From positions 1-54,729 of the forward strand of contig NZ_JAATVU010000037.1 in assembly GCF_013184745.1 (NCBI RefSeq): a stretch of DNA of 54,729 bases. Reading direction: 5' to 3'. How positions within the stretch are numbered: the first letter of the stretch is position 1; each line of letters begins with the position of its first letter. The translations under genes and the position numbers were made by a program. Positions 43,561-51,793 of this stretch are shown here, one piece after another. Below the pieces are notes generated by a model. That model worked only from the letters and a program-made list of their open reading frames with translations. It ran no database searches and had not been told where the DNA came from. Source of the DNA: Mangrovicoccus sp. HB161399 (lineage in GTDB: Bacteria; Pseudomonadota; Alphaproteobacteria; Rhodobacterales; Rhodobacteraceae).

Positions 43561-44298
43561 ATGCTCGACATCACTCTGGGCGGCGCCGCGCTGGCGGGCC
43601 TGCTGTCATTCCTGTCGCCCTGCATCCTGCCGATGGTGCCGTTCTATCTCAGCTACATGGCCGGGCTGTCGATGCAGGAGCTGCGCGGCAGCGAGGCCAT
43701 CGCGCCGGGCGCGCAGCGGCGGCTGGTCCTCTCGGCCATGGCCTTCGCGCTCGGCGTGACGACGATCTTCGTGCTGCTCGGGCTCGGCGCCACAGCACTG
43801 GGATCGCTGTTCATCCAATGGAAGGACGCGCTGTCCTGGGTGGCGGCGGCGGTGCTTGCCGTCTTCGGCCTGCATTTCCTCGGGATCGTCCGCCTGCCCT
43901 TCCTTTACCGCGAGGCGCGGATCGAGGCGGCAACCGATCCTTCGACCGTTTTCGGCGCCTATGTCATGGGGCTGGCCTTCGGTTTCGGCTGGACGCCCTG
44001 CGTCGGCCCCGCGCTGGCGGCAATCCTGTTCGTCGCCTCGGGCACCGGAGACCTGATGCGCGGCGCCACGCTGCTTCTGGTCTACGGGCTCGCCATGACC
44101 CTGCCCTTCGTGCTGGCCGCGTTCTTCGCGCGGCCCTTCCTCGGCTTCGTCGCGCGCCACCGCCGCGCCTTCGGCCATGTAGAGAAGGCGATGGGGCTGA
44201 TGCTGATCGTCTTTGCCATCCTGATCGCCACCGGCCAGGTCAACCTGATCGGCCAGTGGCTGCTCGACACTTTCGACTGGAGCGCGACGCTCGGCTGA
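43561..44298 (+). CDS. soxV: SoxV, CcdA-type membrane thiol transporter
   Basis: 245 residues with six hydrophobic segments. CcdA/DsbD-type signatures: GLLSFLSPCILPMVPFYLSYMAG (13-35, Cys21) and GLAFGFGWTPCVGPALAAIL (137-156, Cys147). The cysteine pair shuttles electrons from cytoplasmic thioredoxin to periplasmic SoxW and other thioredoxin-like partners. It is the first gene of the plus-strand sox operon, with GGAGGGCTCCGG upstream, and is followed after 32 bp by soxW. Confidence 0.94.
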   Translation: MLDITLGGAALAGLLSFLSPCILPMVPFYLSYMAGLSMQELRGSEAIAPGAQRRLVLSAMAFALGVTTIFVLLGLGATALGSLFIQWKDALSWVAAAVLAVFGLHFLGIVRLPFLYREARIEAATDPSTVFGAYVMGLAFGFGWTPCVGPALAAILFVASGTGDLMRGATLLLVYGLAMTLPFVLAAFFARPFLGFVARHRRAFGHVEKAMGLMLIVFAILIATGQVNLIGQWLLDTFDWSATLG

Positions 44299-44330
44299 GC
44301 CGCGCCCGCCCGATTGCGGAGGAGACCGAC

Positions 44331-44885
44331 ATGAAGACCCTGATCGCCGCCACCCTGGCCGCCGCGCTGGCCGCCCTGCCCGTCCTGGCTGAAGTGCCGG
44401 TGGGCGATGACGGCCTGCACAAGCCGGACTGGCTGCAGGACACGTTCAAGGACCTGCGCGAAGACCTCGGCGAGGCCAATGCCGAGGGCAAGAGGCTGAT
44501 GCTGATCGTCGAGCAGCGCGGCTGCATCTACTGCGCGCAGATGCACGAGGAGGTGTTCCCCGTTCCGGAGATCGACGCGCTGATCCGCGAGCATTTCTTC
44601 GTGGTCCAGATCAACATGTTCGGCCAGACCGAGGTCACCGATTTCGACGGCACGGCCCTGGGAGAGAAGGAGATGGTCAAGCGCTGGGGCCTGGTCTTCA
44701 CGCCGACCCTGATCTTCCTGCCCGAGGACGTTCCCGAAGACGAGACCGCCGTCCAGGCGGCAGCCGTGGCCATGCCGGGCGCCTTCGGGAAGGGCACGAC
44801 AAAGGCGCTGATGGAATGGGTGCTGGAGCACGGCTACGACTCGGGAGAACTCTTCCAGGAATACCTGATCCGGAAAACGCAGTGA
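44331..44885 (+). CDS. soxW: SoxW, periplasmic thioredoxin
   Basis: 184 residues from ATG 44331 with GGAGGAG upstream. A signal peptide covers about 1-20 (ends LPVLAEV). Thioredoxin-like core: KRLMLIVEQRGCIYCAQMHEEVFP with Cys65 and Cys68 (CxYC), and RWGLVFTPTLIFLPED with the cis-proline. SoxW receives electrons from SoxV. In Paracoccus it is dispensable for thiosulfate oxidation in vitro but part of the reductant pathway. It is followed by a 98-bp spacer with the second SoxR-type site before soxX. Confidence 0.93.
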   Translation: MKTLIAATLAAALAALPVLAEVPVGDDGLHKPDWLQDTFKDLREDLGEANAEGKRLMLIVEQRGCIYCAQMHEEVFPVPEIDALIREHFFVVQINMFGQTEVTDFDGTALGEKEMVKRWGLVFTPTLIFLPEDVPEDETAVQAAAVAMPGAFGKGTTKALMEWVLEHGYDSGELFQEYLIRKTQ

Positions 44886-44911
44886 TCCTTCGCAGTTGCA
44901 GAAACATGCAC

Positions 44912-44926
44912 GGATATGAATATTCC
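44912..44926. promoter_or_regulatory. Probable SoxR operator in the soxW-soxX spacer
   Basis: GGATATGAATATTCC contains an ATAT-GA-ATAT dyad with GGA/TCC outer bases. It lies 58 bp upstream of the soxX start and shares ATATGAATAT with the soxS-soxV site. It marks an internal promoter for the soxX-H structural genes. Confidence 0.65.
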
Positions 44927-44983
44927 TATTGCAAAGATGTCGCAGACTCGTTTAGCCTCGGTGAGTGGATAGGGAGGAGATCC

Positions 44984-45457
44984 ATGAGAAAGACCGTCTT
45001 TCCCCTGGCCGCGGCGGTTGCGCTCGCGGGCAGCTGGGTTCTTGCGGACACGCCCCCGGGCGAGGTCGCCTTTGGCGAATCCGGGGCAATCGAAGCCTCG
45101 CTGACCGGTGCCCCGGGCAATCCCGACGAAGGCGCCAACGTGATGTCGAGCCGCGCGCTCGGCAACTGCGTCGCCTGCCACCAGGTGTCATCGCTCAGCG
45201 CCGACTTCCAGGGCAATATCGGCCCGCCCCTCGACGGCGCGGGCGACCGCTGGGACGCGGCGCAGCTGCGCGGGATCGTGGCCGATGCCAAGCACACGTT
45301 CGAGGGCTCGATGATGCCCTCCTTCTACAAGACCGGCCCCTATGACCGGCCCGGCGACGCCTATACCGGCAAGGCCGCTCCGGCGGAGCTGCCGCCGATC
45401 CTGTCGGCCACGCAGATCGAGGACGTGGTCGCCTATCTGGTGACGCTCAAGGAGTGA
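44984..45457 (+). CDS. soxX: SoxX, monohaem cytochrome c subunit of SoxXA
   Basis: 157 residues from ATG 44984 after AGGGAGGAG. A signal peptide covers about 1-21 (ends WVLADT). Haem motif NCVACH (Cys62, Cys65, His66) and a probable axial methionine in GSMMPSFYK (near 108). C-terminal ILSATQIEDVVAYLVTLKE is characteristic of SoxX. With SoxA it forms the c-type cytochrome that oxidatively couples thiosulfate to SoxY. A short hairpin (GGCGC-aatc-GCGCC, 45459-45472) lies just after the stop, before soxY. Confidence 0.96.
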   Translation: MRKTVFPLAAAVALAGSWVLADTPPGEVAFGESGAIEASLTGAPGNPDEGANVMSSRALGNCVACHQVSSLSADFQGNIGPPLDGAGDRWDAAQLRGIVADAKHTFEGSMMPSFYKTGPYDRPGDAYTGKAAPAELPPILSATQIEDVVAYLVTLKE

Positions 45458-45486
45458 CGGCGCAATCGCGCCAGAGGAGGAACTGA

Positions 45487-45909
45487 ATGGAATTGACCAG
45501 ACGCAACACGCTGGCCCTGGGTCTCGGCGGGCTCGCCGCGGCGGCGCTGCCGCTGCCGGCCGCCGCCGCGGCTCTGGACGAGGCGATGGCCGCCTTCACC
45601 GGCGGCGCAGCGGCGGCCGAGGGCGGCGGGATCACGCTGACCGCGCCGGAAATCGCAGAGAACGGCAACACCGTCCCGATCGCGGTCTCCGCGCCGGGCG
45701 CCACCTCGATCGCGCTCTTCGCGGGCGGCAACCCCGAATCCGAGGTGTGCACCTTCAATTTCGGACCCGCGGCCGGATCGCAGTCGGCCTCGACCCGCAT
45801 CCGGCTCGCCAAGACCCAGGATGTCGTGGCCGTGGCGAAAATGGCCGACGGCAGCTTCGTGAAGACCAGCGCGACCGTCAAGGTCACCATCGGCGGCTGC
45901 GGCGGCTGA
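45487..45909 (+). CDS. soxY: SoxY, sulfur-carrier subunit
   Basis: 140 residues with AGGAGGA upstream. The N-terminus is a twin-arginine signal (TRRNTLALGLGG, cleavage near AAAAAL about residue 29). The mature immunoglobulin-like domain ends in the invariant GGCGG tail; Cys138 is the swinging-arm cysteine to which sulfur intermediates bind covalently. An additional cysteine occurs at position 88 (ESEVCTFNF). SoxZ follows after 18 bp; the two form a heterodimer exported together by the Tat system. Confidence 0.97.
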   Translation: MELTRRNTLALGLGGLAAAALPLPAAAAALDEAMAAFTGGAAAAEGGGITLTAPEIAENGNTVPIAVSAPGATSIALFAGGNPESEVCTFNFGPAAGSQSASTRIRLAKTQDVVAVAKMADGSFVKTSATVKVTIGGCGG

Positions 45910-45927
45910 GCGGAGGAGGACAAGGAC

Positions 45928-46254
45928 ATGGAAGGCGTCAAACCCCGCGTGAAAGTGCCGAAGACCGCGTCTGCCGGCGATGTGGTGACGATCAAGACCC
46001 TGATCTCGCACCCGATGGAATCCGGCCAGCGCAAGGACTCGGACGGCAATCTCATCCCGCGCCAGATCATCAACCGCTTCACCTGCGAATTCGCCGGCGA
46101 AATGGTGATCGACGTGGACATCGACCCCTCGGTGGCAACCAATCCCTATTTCGAGTTCGAGGCCAAGGTCGGCCAGACGGGGGATTTCAAGTTCACCTGG
46201 ACCGATGACGACGGCTCCGTCTACGAGGACACACAGAGCATTACCGTCGCGTGA
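45928..46254 (+). CDS. soxZ: SoxZ, sulfur-carrier partner subunit
   Basis: 108 residues, no signal peptide, as expected for a protein that hitchhikes through the Tat pathway with SoxY. Family pattern: KPRVKVPKTASAGDVVTIKTLISHPMESGQRKD, IPRQIINRFTCEFAGEMV, and NPYFEFEAKVGQTGDFKFTWTDDDGSVYE. It supports the SoxY carboxy-terminal arm in presenting intermediates to SoxXA, SoxB and SoxCD. A 9-bp-stem hairpin separates it from soxA. Confidence 0.96.
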   Translation: MEGVKPRVKVPKTASAGDVVTIKTLISHPMESGQRKDSDGNLIPRQIINRFTCEFAGEMVIDVDIDPSVATNPYFEFEAKVGQTGDFKFTWTDDDGSVYEDTQSITVA

Positions 46255-46262
46255 CAGGCAGG

Positions 46263-46286
46263 GCCGTCCGCGGGGAGGCGGACGGC
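46263..46286 (+). promoter_or_regulatory. Intercistronic hairpin soxZ-soxA
   Basis: GCCGTCCGC (46263-46271) and GCGGACGGC (46278-46286) make a perfect 9-bp stem with a 6-base loop in the 55-bp soxZ-soxA gap. No T-run follows. Likely an mRNA processing or stabilising element allowing extra SoxYZ. Confidence 0.5.
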
Positions 46287-46309
46287 TCCACCCAAGGGAG
46301 GAGCACAAC

Positions 46310-47158
46310 ATGAAGATGCATCGCTTGAGCCTCGCCGTGCTGGCGATCGGCCTGGCGGGCGCAGCCCTGGCCGATCCGGATCTGGACGCCGAGCTGGTCA
46401 TCAACGGGGAAGAGACCCTGACGACCCGCGCGCCGGCGCCGGACTATCTCGACGGCGCGCTGCCCGAGCTGCTGTCGGGCTGGCTCTACCGCGACGAGGC
46501 GACCCGCGCGATGGAGATGGACGATTTCGACAACCCCGGCATGATCGCCGCCGATGCCGGGCTGGAGCTCTGGGATACGGTGGATGGCAGCGAGGGCAAG
46601 GCATGCTCGGGCTGCCACGAGGACATCTCCTCGATGAGGGGCGTGCGCGCCTCGATGCCCAAGGTCAATGCCTCGGGCAAGCTCTGGAGCATGGAAGACT
46701 ACATCAATTCCTGCCGCACCGAGCGGATGGGGGCCGAGGCCTGGGGCTGGACCTCCGAGCCGATGAAGGCGATGACCGTCGCGCTCTCGGTCCAGTCGCG
46801 CGGCTTGCCGGTCAACGTGGCCATCGACGGGCCCGCCGCACCCTACTGGGAGCAGGGCAAGGAGATGTACTACACCCGCTACGGCCAGCTGGAGCTGTCC
46901 TGCGCCAATTGCCACGAGGACAACAACGGCAACTACATCCGCGCCGACCATCTCAGCCAGGGCCAGACCAGCGGGTTTCCCACCTACCGGCTGAAGCAGG
47001 CCGGGATCATCCCGATCCACAACCGCTTCAAGGGCTGCATCCGCGACACCCGCGCCGAGACCTTCAAGGAAGGTTCGGACGAGTTCCGCGCGCTTGAACT
47101 CTATGTCGCCTCGCGCGGCCAGGGCCTCGCCGTCGAAGGCGTCTCGGTCCGGCCCTAG
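46310..47158 (+). CDS. soxA: SoxA, dihaem cytochrome c / L-cysteine S-thiosulfotransferase subunit
   Basis: 282 residues from ATG 46310 with AGGGAGGAG upstream. A signal peptide covers about 1-21. Two haem motifs are present: CSGCH (Cys99, Cys102, His103) and CANCH (Cys198, Cys201, His202). Cys135 (NSCRTE) should be the thiolate ligand of haem 1, and Cys243 in RFKGCIRD the active-site cysteine (persulfide) ligand of haem 2. It is thus the two-haem form found in Paracoccus and Rhodovulum rather than the one-haem form. SoxXA starts the thiosulfate oxidation cycle. Confidence 0.97.
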   Translation: MKMHRLSLAVLAIGLAGAALADPDLDAELVINGEETLTTRAPAPDYLDGALPELLSGWLYRDEATRAMEMDDFDNPGMIAADAGLELWDTVDGSEGKACSGCHEDISSMRGVRASMPKVNASGKLWSMEDYINSCRTERMGAEAWGWTSEPMKAMTVALSVQSRGLPVNVAIDGPAAPYWEQGKEMYYTRYGQLELSCANCHEDNNGNYIRADHLSQGQTSGFPTYRLKQAGIIPIHNRFKGCIRDTRAETFKEGSDEFRALELYVASRGQGLAVEGVSVRP

Positions 47159-47167
47159 GCGCCGTCC

Positions 47168-47190
47168 GGCACCGGCCCTGCGCCGGTGCC
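47168..47190 (+). promoter_or_regulatory. Intercistronic hairpin soxA-soxB
   Basis: GGCACCGG (47168-47175) and CCGGTGCC (47183-47190) form an 8-bp stem with a 7-base loop, followed by a C/T-rich tract, in the 62-bp soxA-soxB gap. Possible partial terminator or processing site. Confidence 0.45.
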
Positions 47191-47220
47191 TCTCCCTCCC
47201 CCTCACACGGAGTATTTGCC

Positions 47221-48912
47221 ATGATCTCGCGCCGCGAGTTCATCCAGGCGGGCTTTGCCGCCTCCGCCCTTCTCGGCGCGTCCGGCTACGGGAGCTGGGG
47301 CCGCCTCGCCGCCCAGCAGGCGCTGAGCCAGGACCAGCTGCTGCAATTCGACGATTTCGGCAATGTCACGCTGATCCACGTCACCGACATCCATGCCCAG
47401 ATGAAACCCGTCTGGTTCCGCGAGCCTTCCGTCAATCTCGGCGTCGGCGAGGCCAGGGGCCGCCCGCCGCACCTGACCGGCAAGGAATTCCTGTCGCATT
47501 TCGGCATCGCGCCGGGATCGGCCGGCGCCTATGCGATGAGTTCCGACGATTTCGCGGCGCTGGCCCGCGGCTACGGCAAGATGGGCGGGCTCGACCGGGT
47601 GGCCACCGTGGTCAAGGCGATCCGCGCGGCGCGGCCCGAGTCGATCCTGCTCGACGGCGGCGACACCTGGCACGGCAGCTGGACCTCGCTGCAGACGAAG
47701 GGCCAGGACATGGTCGAGGCGATGAACCTGCTCGGCGTCGAGGCGATGACCAGCCACTGGGAATGGACCTACGGCTCGGAGCGCGTGAACGAGATCGTCG
47801 GCGCCCTGCCTTTCCCCTTCCTCGGCGCGAACATCTTCGACGTCGAATGGGACGAGCCCGCCTTCGACGCCTGGACGATGTTCGAGCGCGGCGGCGCCAA
47901 GATCGCGGTGATCGGCCAGGCCTTCCCCTACATGCCGATCGCCAATCCCGGCTGGATGTTCCCGGAATACTCCTTCGGCATCCGCCAGGAGCGCATGCAG
48001 GAGGTGGTCGACGAGGCCCGTGCCGCGGGCGCCGGGCTGGTCGTCTGCCTCAGCCACAACGGCTTCGACGTCGACCACAAGATGGCGGCGCAGGTCTCGG
48101 GCATCGACGTGATCCTCTCGGGCCACACCCATGACGCCATCCCCGAGCCCGTGCTGGTCGGCGAGACGATCATCATCGCCAGCGGCTCGAACGGCAAGTT
48201 CGTCTCTCGCGTCGATCTCGACGTCCGCGACGGGCGGATGATGGGCTACCGCCACAAGCTGATCCCGATCTTCTCCGACGCGATCGCGCCGGATGCCGAG
48301 ATGGCTGCACTCGTCGACGCGCAGCGGGCGCCCTATACCGGCGAACTCTCCGAGGTGCTGGGCACCGCCGAAAGCGTGCTCTACCGCCGCGGCAACTTCA
48401 ACGGCACCTGGGACGACGTGATCTGCGACGCGGTGCGGTCGGAACGCGACGTGCAGATCGCGCTTTCCCCCGGCGTGCGCTGGGGACCGACGCTGCTGCC
48501 CGGCGATCCGATCACCTTCGAGGACCTCTTGAACGCCACCTCGATGACCTATGGCGAATGCTACCGCACCGAGATGACCGGCGAGCAGCTGAAGCTGATC
48601 ATGGAAGACGTGGCCGACAACATCTTCAACACCGACCCCTATTACCAGCAGGGCGGCGACATGGTGCGCGTGGGCGGCATCTCCTACGCCATCGACATCT
48701 CGGCGCCGATCGGCAGCCGGATCAGCCAGCTGGCCCTGACCGATACCGGCGAGGCGCTGGACGCGGCCAAGACCTATACGGTCGGCGGCTGGGCCAGCGT
48801 GAACCAGGGCACCGAAGGCCCGCAGATCTGGGACGTGGTCGCAGACCACATCAGGAAGCTTGGCACCGTGAAGCGGGACCTCTCGGACACCGTCACCGTG
48901 ACCGGCGCCTGA
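47221..48912 (+). CDS. soxB: SoxB, dimanganese thiosulfohydrolase
   Basis: 563 residues. Twin-arginine signal SRREFIQAGFAASALLG at the N-terminus. The metallophosphatase/5'-nucleotidase-like domain carries the metal ligands in VTDIHAQMKP (Asp56, His58), LLDGGDTWHGSWTS, TSHWEWTYGSERV, CLSHNGFDVDHKMA and ILSGHTHDAIPEP. The C-terminal domain (about 350-563) contains VIASGSNGKFVSRVDLDV-type strands and a 5'-nucleotidase C fold. It cleaves the terminal sulfone from SoxY-bound intermediates as sulfate. A GGAG site lies nine bases before the ATG. Confidence 0.97.
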   Translation: MISRREFIQAGFAASALLGASGYGSWGRLAAQQALSQDQLLQFDDFGNVTLIHVTDIHAQMKPVWFREPSVNLGVGEARGRPPHLTGKEFLSHFGIAPGSAGAYAMSSDDFAALARGYGKMGGLDRVATVVKAIRAARPESILLDGGDTWHGSWTSLQTKGQDMVEAMNLLGVEAMTSHWEWTYGSERVNEIVGALPFPFLGANIFDVEWDEPAFDAWTMFERGGAKIAVIGQAFPYMPIANPGWMFPEYSFGIRQERMQEVVDEARAAGAGLVVCLSHNGFDVDHKMAAQVSGIDVILSGHTHDAIPEPVLVGETIIIASGSNGKFVSRVDLDVRDGRMMGYRHKLIPIFSDAIAPDAEMAALVDAQRAPYTGELSEVLGTAESVLYRRGNFNGTWDDVICDAVRSERDVQIALSPGVRWGPTLLPGDPITFEDLLNATSMTYGECYRTEMTGEQLKLIMEDVADNIFNTDPYYQQGGDMVRVGGISYAIDISAPIGSRISQLALTDTGEALDAAKTYTVGGWASVNQGTEGPQIWDVVADHIRKLGTVKRDLSDTVTVTGA

Positions 48913-48926
48913 GCGGAGGAGTTCAG

Positions 48927-50198
48927 ATGAAAAGCAGAGACGACAAGACCCACGACCCCGCCCGCCGCGCCTTTCTGGGCGCCGCCGCCGCCAGCAGCGC
49001 GGCGCTGGCCGCCGGGGCCGCCCGCGCAGCGGGCCCCGACCCGCTGATCACCGAGGTCCAGCCCTGGGCCAGCGAATTCGGCGATCCGGTGGACGCCTCG
49101 CCCTATGGCATGCCGATCCATTTCGAGAGCCAGGTGGTCCGCCGGAATGTCGAATGGCTGACCGAAAGCCCGGTCTCCTCGATCAACTTCACCCCGATCC
49201 ACGCGCTGGAAGGCACCATCACCCCGGCGGGCTGCGCCTTCGAACGGCACCATTCCGGCGCCATCGAGCTTTCGAAGACCGACTACCGGCTGATGATCAC
49301 CGGACTGGTCGACCGGCCGCTGGTCTTCACCTACGAGGACCTGACCCGCTTCCCGCGCCAGAGCCGCGTCGCCTTCCTGGAATGCGCCGCCAATGGCGGC
49401 ATGGAATGGGGCGGCGCGCAGCTGGAGGGCTGCCAGTTCACCCAGGGCATGATCCACAACATGGAATATGTCGGCGTGCCGCTCTCGGCGCTGCTGGAAG
49501 AGGCCGGGGTTCGGCCCGAGGGCAAGTGGATCTACTTCGAGGGCGCCGACGCCTCGTCGAACGGCCGCTCGATCCCGCTTGAGAAGGCGATGGAGGACGT
49601 GCTGATCGCCTTCTACGCCAATGGCGAGGCCCTGCGGAAGGAGCACGGCTATCCGGTCCGCGCTGTCGTGCCGGGCTGGGAAGGCAATCTCTGGGTCAAG
49701 TGGCTGCGCCGCATCTCGGTCTACGACCAGGCGGTGGAGAGCCGCGAGGAGACCTCGAAATACACCGACCTGATGCCCGACGGGCGGGCGCGCAAATGGA
49801 CCTGGGTGATGGACGCGAAATCCGTGATCACGTCCCCCTCGCCGCAGGCGCCGATCTATCACGGCCCGGGACCCCTGGTGATCACGGGCCTCGCCTGGTC
49901 CGGCCACGGCCGTATCCGCCGCGTCGACGTCTCGCTCGACGGCGGCAAGAGCTGGCAGGAGGCCGAGATCGAGGGCGACCCCCAGCCGAAGGCGCTGACC
50001 CGGTTCCGCCTGCCGATCCAGTGGGACGGCTCCGAGATGATCCTGCAGTCCCGCGCGATGGATGAGACCGGCTATGTCCAGCCGACCAAGGACGCGCTGC
50101 GCGCCATCCGCGGACTGAACAATGTCTACCACAACAACGGCATCCAGACCTGGTGGGTGCGCGCGAGCGGGGAGGTCGAGAATGTCGAAGTGGGTTGA
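48927..50198 (+). CDS. soxC: SoxC, molybdenum-cofactor sulfur dehydrogenase subunit
   Basis: 423 residues from ATG 48927 with CGGAGGAG upstream. Tat-like leader ARRAFLGAAAASSAALAAG. Sulfite-oxidase fold: RHHSGAIELSKTDYRLMITGLVDRPL, VAFLECAANGG with Cys153 as the molybdenum ligand, a substrate-side VVPGWEGNLWVKWLRRI and a C-terminal dimerisation domain (TGLAWSGHGRIRRVDVSLDGGKSW). With SoxD it oxidises the SoxY-bound sulfane in a six-electron step. Presence of soxCD predicts complete oxidation to sulfate without obligate sulfur globules. The last 17 bp overlap soxD. Confidence 0.97.
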   Translation: MKSRDDKTHDPARRAFLGAAAASSAALAAGAARAAGPDPLITEVQPWASEFGDPVDASPYGMPIHFESQVVRRNVEWLTESPVSSINFTPIHALEGTITPAGCAFERHHSGAIELSKTDYRLMITGLVDRPLVFTYEDLTRFPRQSRVAFLECAANGGMEWGGAQLEGCQFTQGMIHNMEYVGVPLSALLEEAGVRPEGKWIYFEGADASSNGRSIPLEKAMEDVLIAFYANGEALRKEHGYPVRAVVPGWEGNLWVKWLRRISVYDQAVESREETSKYTDLMPDGRARKWTWVMDAKSVITSPSPQAPIYHGPGPLVITGLAWSGHGRIRRVDVSLDGGKSWQEAEIEGDPQPKALTRFRLPIQWDGSEMILQSRAMDETGYVQPTKDALRAIRGLNNVYHNNGIQTWWVRASGEVENVEVG

Positions 50199-51261
50199 AG
50201 CGGGCCTCGCCGTCCTTCTGCTGGCCGGTCCGGCCGCCGCCGAACCGCTGGGCCTCGGCCGCCCGGCCCTGCCCGAGGAGATCGCCGCCTGGGACATGAC
50301 CGTGCTGCCTGACGGCACCGGTCTGCCCGAGGGGTCGGGCGATGTCTGGACCGGCGACGAGGTCTTCGCCGAGAACTGCGCCATGTGCCACGGCGATTTC
50401 GCCGAAGGCCTGGACAACTGGCCGGTGCTGGCGGGCGGCGCGGGCAGCCTGCAGGACCGGCGGCCCGTCAAGACGATCGGCAGCTACTGGCCGCATCTTT
50501 CCACCGTCTGGGACTATGTCCACCGCTCCATGCCCTTCGGCATGGCGCAGACCCTGACGCCGGACGATGTCTATGCGATCACCGCCTTCCTGCTCTATTC
50601 CAACGGGATGGTGGAAGACGACTTCGTGCTCTCGAAGGAGAACTTCGCCGAGATCGCCATGCCGAATGCCGGCGGTTTCTATCCCGACGACCGGCCCGAG
50701 ACGGAATATCCGGAATTCACCGGCGATCCCTGCATGAGCGCCTGCGCGGCTGGCACCGAGATCACCAAGCGCGCGGTCAAGCTGAACGTGACGCCGGTGG
50801 GTCCGGACGGCCGCCCGGCGGGCACCCTGCCGGACCTGCATCTCGCCGCGGCGGGAACGGCGGCCCCGGCGATGGAGACCTCCGAGCCCGAGGCCCCGGC
50901 CGAAACCGTCACTCTGGCCGCGGCGGAGGCTGCCGATCCGGCGCTGGTCGAGGCCGGCGGCAAGGTCTTCAAGAAGTGCCAGGCCTGCCACAAGGTCGGC
51001 GAGGGCGCGAAGAACGCCACCGGCCCCGAGCTGAACGGCATTCTCGGCCGTCCCGTCGGCTCGGTCGACGGCTTCCGCTACTCCTCCGGGATGGAGGCGC
51101 TCGGCAGCGGCGGCGCCGCCTGGGACCACGACCTGCTGGCGGGCTTCCTTGCCAAGCCGAAGGACGTGGTGAAAGGCACCAAGATGGGCTTTGCCGGGCT
51201 GAAGAAGGACGCCGACATCGAGGCGGTGATTGCCTACCTGTCCACCTTCCCGGCAGAATGA
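50182..51261 (+). CDS. soxD: SoxD, dihaem cytochrome c subunit of SoxCD
   Basis: 359 residues from ATG 50182 (GGGGAGG upstream), overlapping soxC. A signal peptide covers about 1-20 (LAVLLLAGPAAAEP). First haem at CAMCH (Cys66, Cys69, His70). A second, cytochrome c550-like domain follows an Ala/Pro/Glu linker (about 225-255) and carries CQACH (Cys266, Cys269, His270) and KGTKMGFAGLK with the axial methionine. An extra cysteine pair lies at 184/188 (DPCMSAC). It transfers electrons from SoxC to the respiratory chain. Confidence 0.96.
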   Translation: MSKWVEAGLAVLLLAGPAAAEPLGLGRPALPEEIAAWDMTVLPDGTGLPEGSGDVWTGDEVFAENCAMCHGDFAEGLDNWPVLAGGAGSLQDRRPVKTIGSYWPHLSTVWDYVHRSMPFGMAQTLTPDDVYAITAFLLYSNGMVEDDFVLSKENFAEIAMPNAGGFYPDDRPETEYPEFTGDPCMSACAAGTEITKRAVKLNVTPVGPDGRPAGTLPDLHLAAAGTAAPAMETSEPEAPAETVTLAAAEAADPALVEAGGKVFKKCQACHKVGEGAKNATGPELNGILGRPVGSVDGFRYSSGMEALGSGGAAWDHDLLAGFLAKPKDVVKGTKMGFAGLKKDADIEAVIAYLSTFPAE

Positions 51262-51265
51262 GCCC

Positions 51266-51300
51266 GGGCGCCGCGTCCTTTCCCGGGGCTTCCGGCGCCC
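51266..51300 (+). promoter_or_regulatory. Intercistronic hairpin after soxD
   Basis: GGGCGCC (51266-51272) and GGCGCCC (51294-51300) pair across a 21-base loop just after the soxD stop. No T-run. Possible read-through attenuator before the accessory genes. Confidence 0.4.
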
Positions 51301-51322
51301 CCGGCAAACGGGAGGAACCGGA

Positions 51323-51772
51323 ATGGGACTGATCACGGGATGGGCGCGCCCCGCGGCGCTGGCCCTGGCCCTCGCCGCCCCGGCGGCGGCGGCCGAGGAT
51401 GACTGGCTGCACCACCTGGCGCTGCAGCTCAGCGACGGCGGCGAGGCGGCGATGCAGGAGGTGCTGAACGTCGCCGCCAACGTCTCGCGCTACTACAGCG
51501 GCAATGCCGAGGAGGTCGAAATCCGCGTCGTCGTGTTCGGCGCCGGGATCGACATGCTGCGCGCGGACCGCTCGCCGGTGCTGGAGCGGCTGAAGGCCTT
51601 CGAGCAGTCGATGCCGAACGTCGCCTTCATCGCCTGCCAGAACACGATCGACACGCTGGAACGGATCGAGGGCGCCGAGATCCCGATCCTGCCGATGGCC
51701 GGGAGGGTCGAGGCCGGCGTGGTCGAGCTGATCACATTGGACGAAGCCGGCTGGACCATCGTCCGGCCCTGA
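51323..51772 (+). CDS. Periplasmic DsrE-like protein
   Basis: 149 residues from ATG 51323 with GGGAGGA upstream. A signal peptide covers about 1-24 (ALALALAAPAAAAEDD). The mature part has a DsrE/DsrF-like fold pattern: LHHLALQLSDGG, MQEVLNVAANVSRYY, EVEIRVVVFGAGIDML and NVAFIACQNTIDTL with a single conserved cysteine, Cys105. DsrE-type proteins bind or pass sulfur on a cysteine. It occupies the position where Paracoccus pantotrophus has soxE (a dihaem cytochrome) and soxF, neither of which is present. Likely a periplasmic sulfur-binding accessory to the Sox cycle; exact role unknown. Confidence 0.82.
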   Translation: MGLITGWARPAALALALAAPAAAAEDDWLHHLALQLSDGGEAAMQEVLNVAANVSRYYSGNAEEVEIRVVVFGAGIDMLRADRSPVLERLKAFEQSMPNVAFIACQNTIDTLERIEGAEIPILPMAGRVEAGVVELITLDEAGWTIVRP

Positions 51773-51793
51773 GACCCGAACCCGGAGCCTGCC

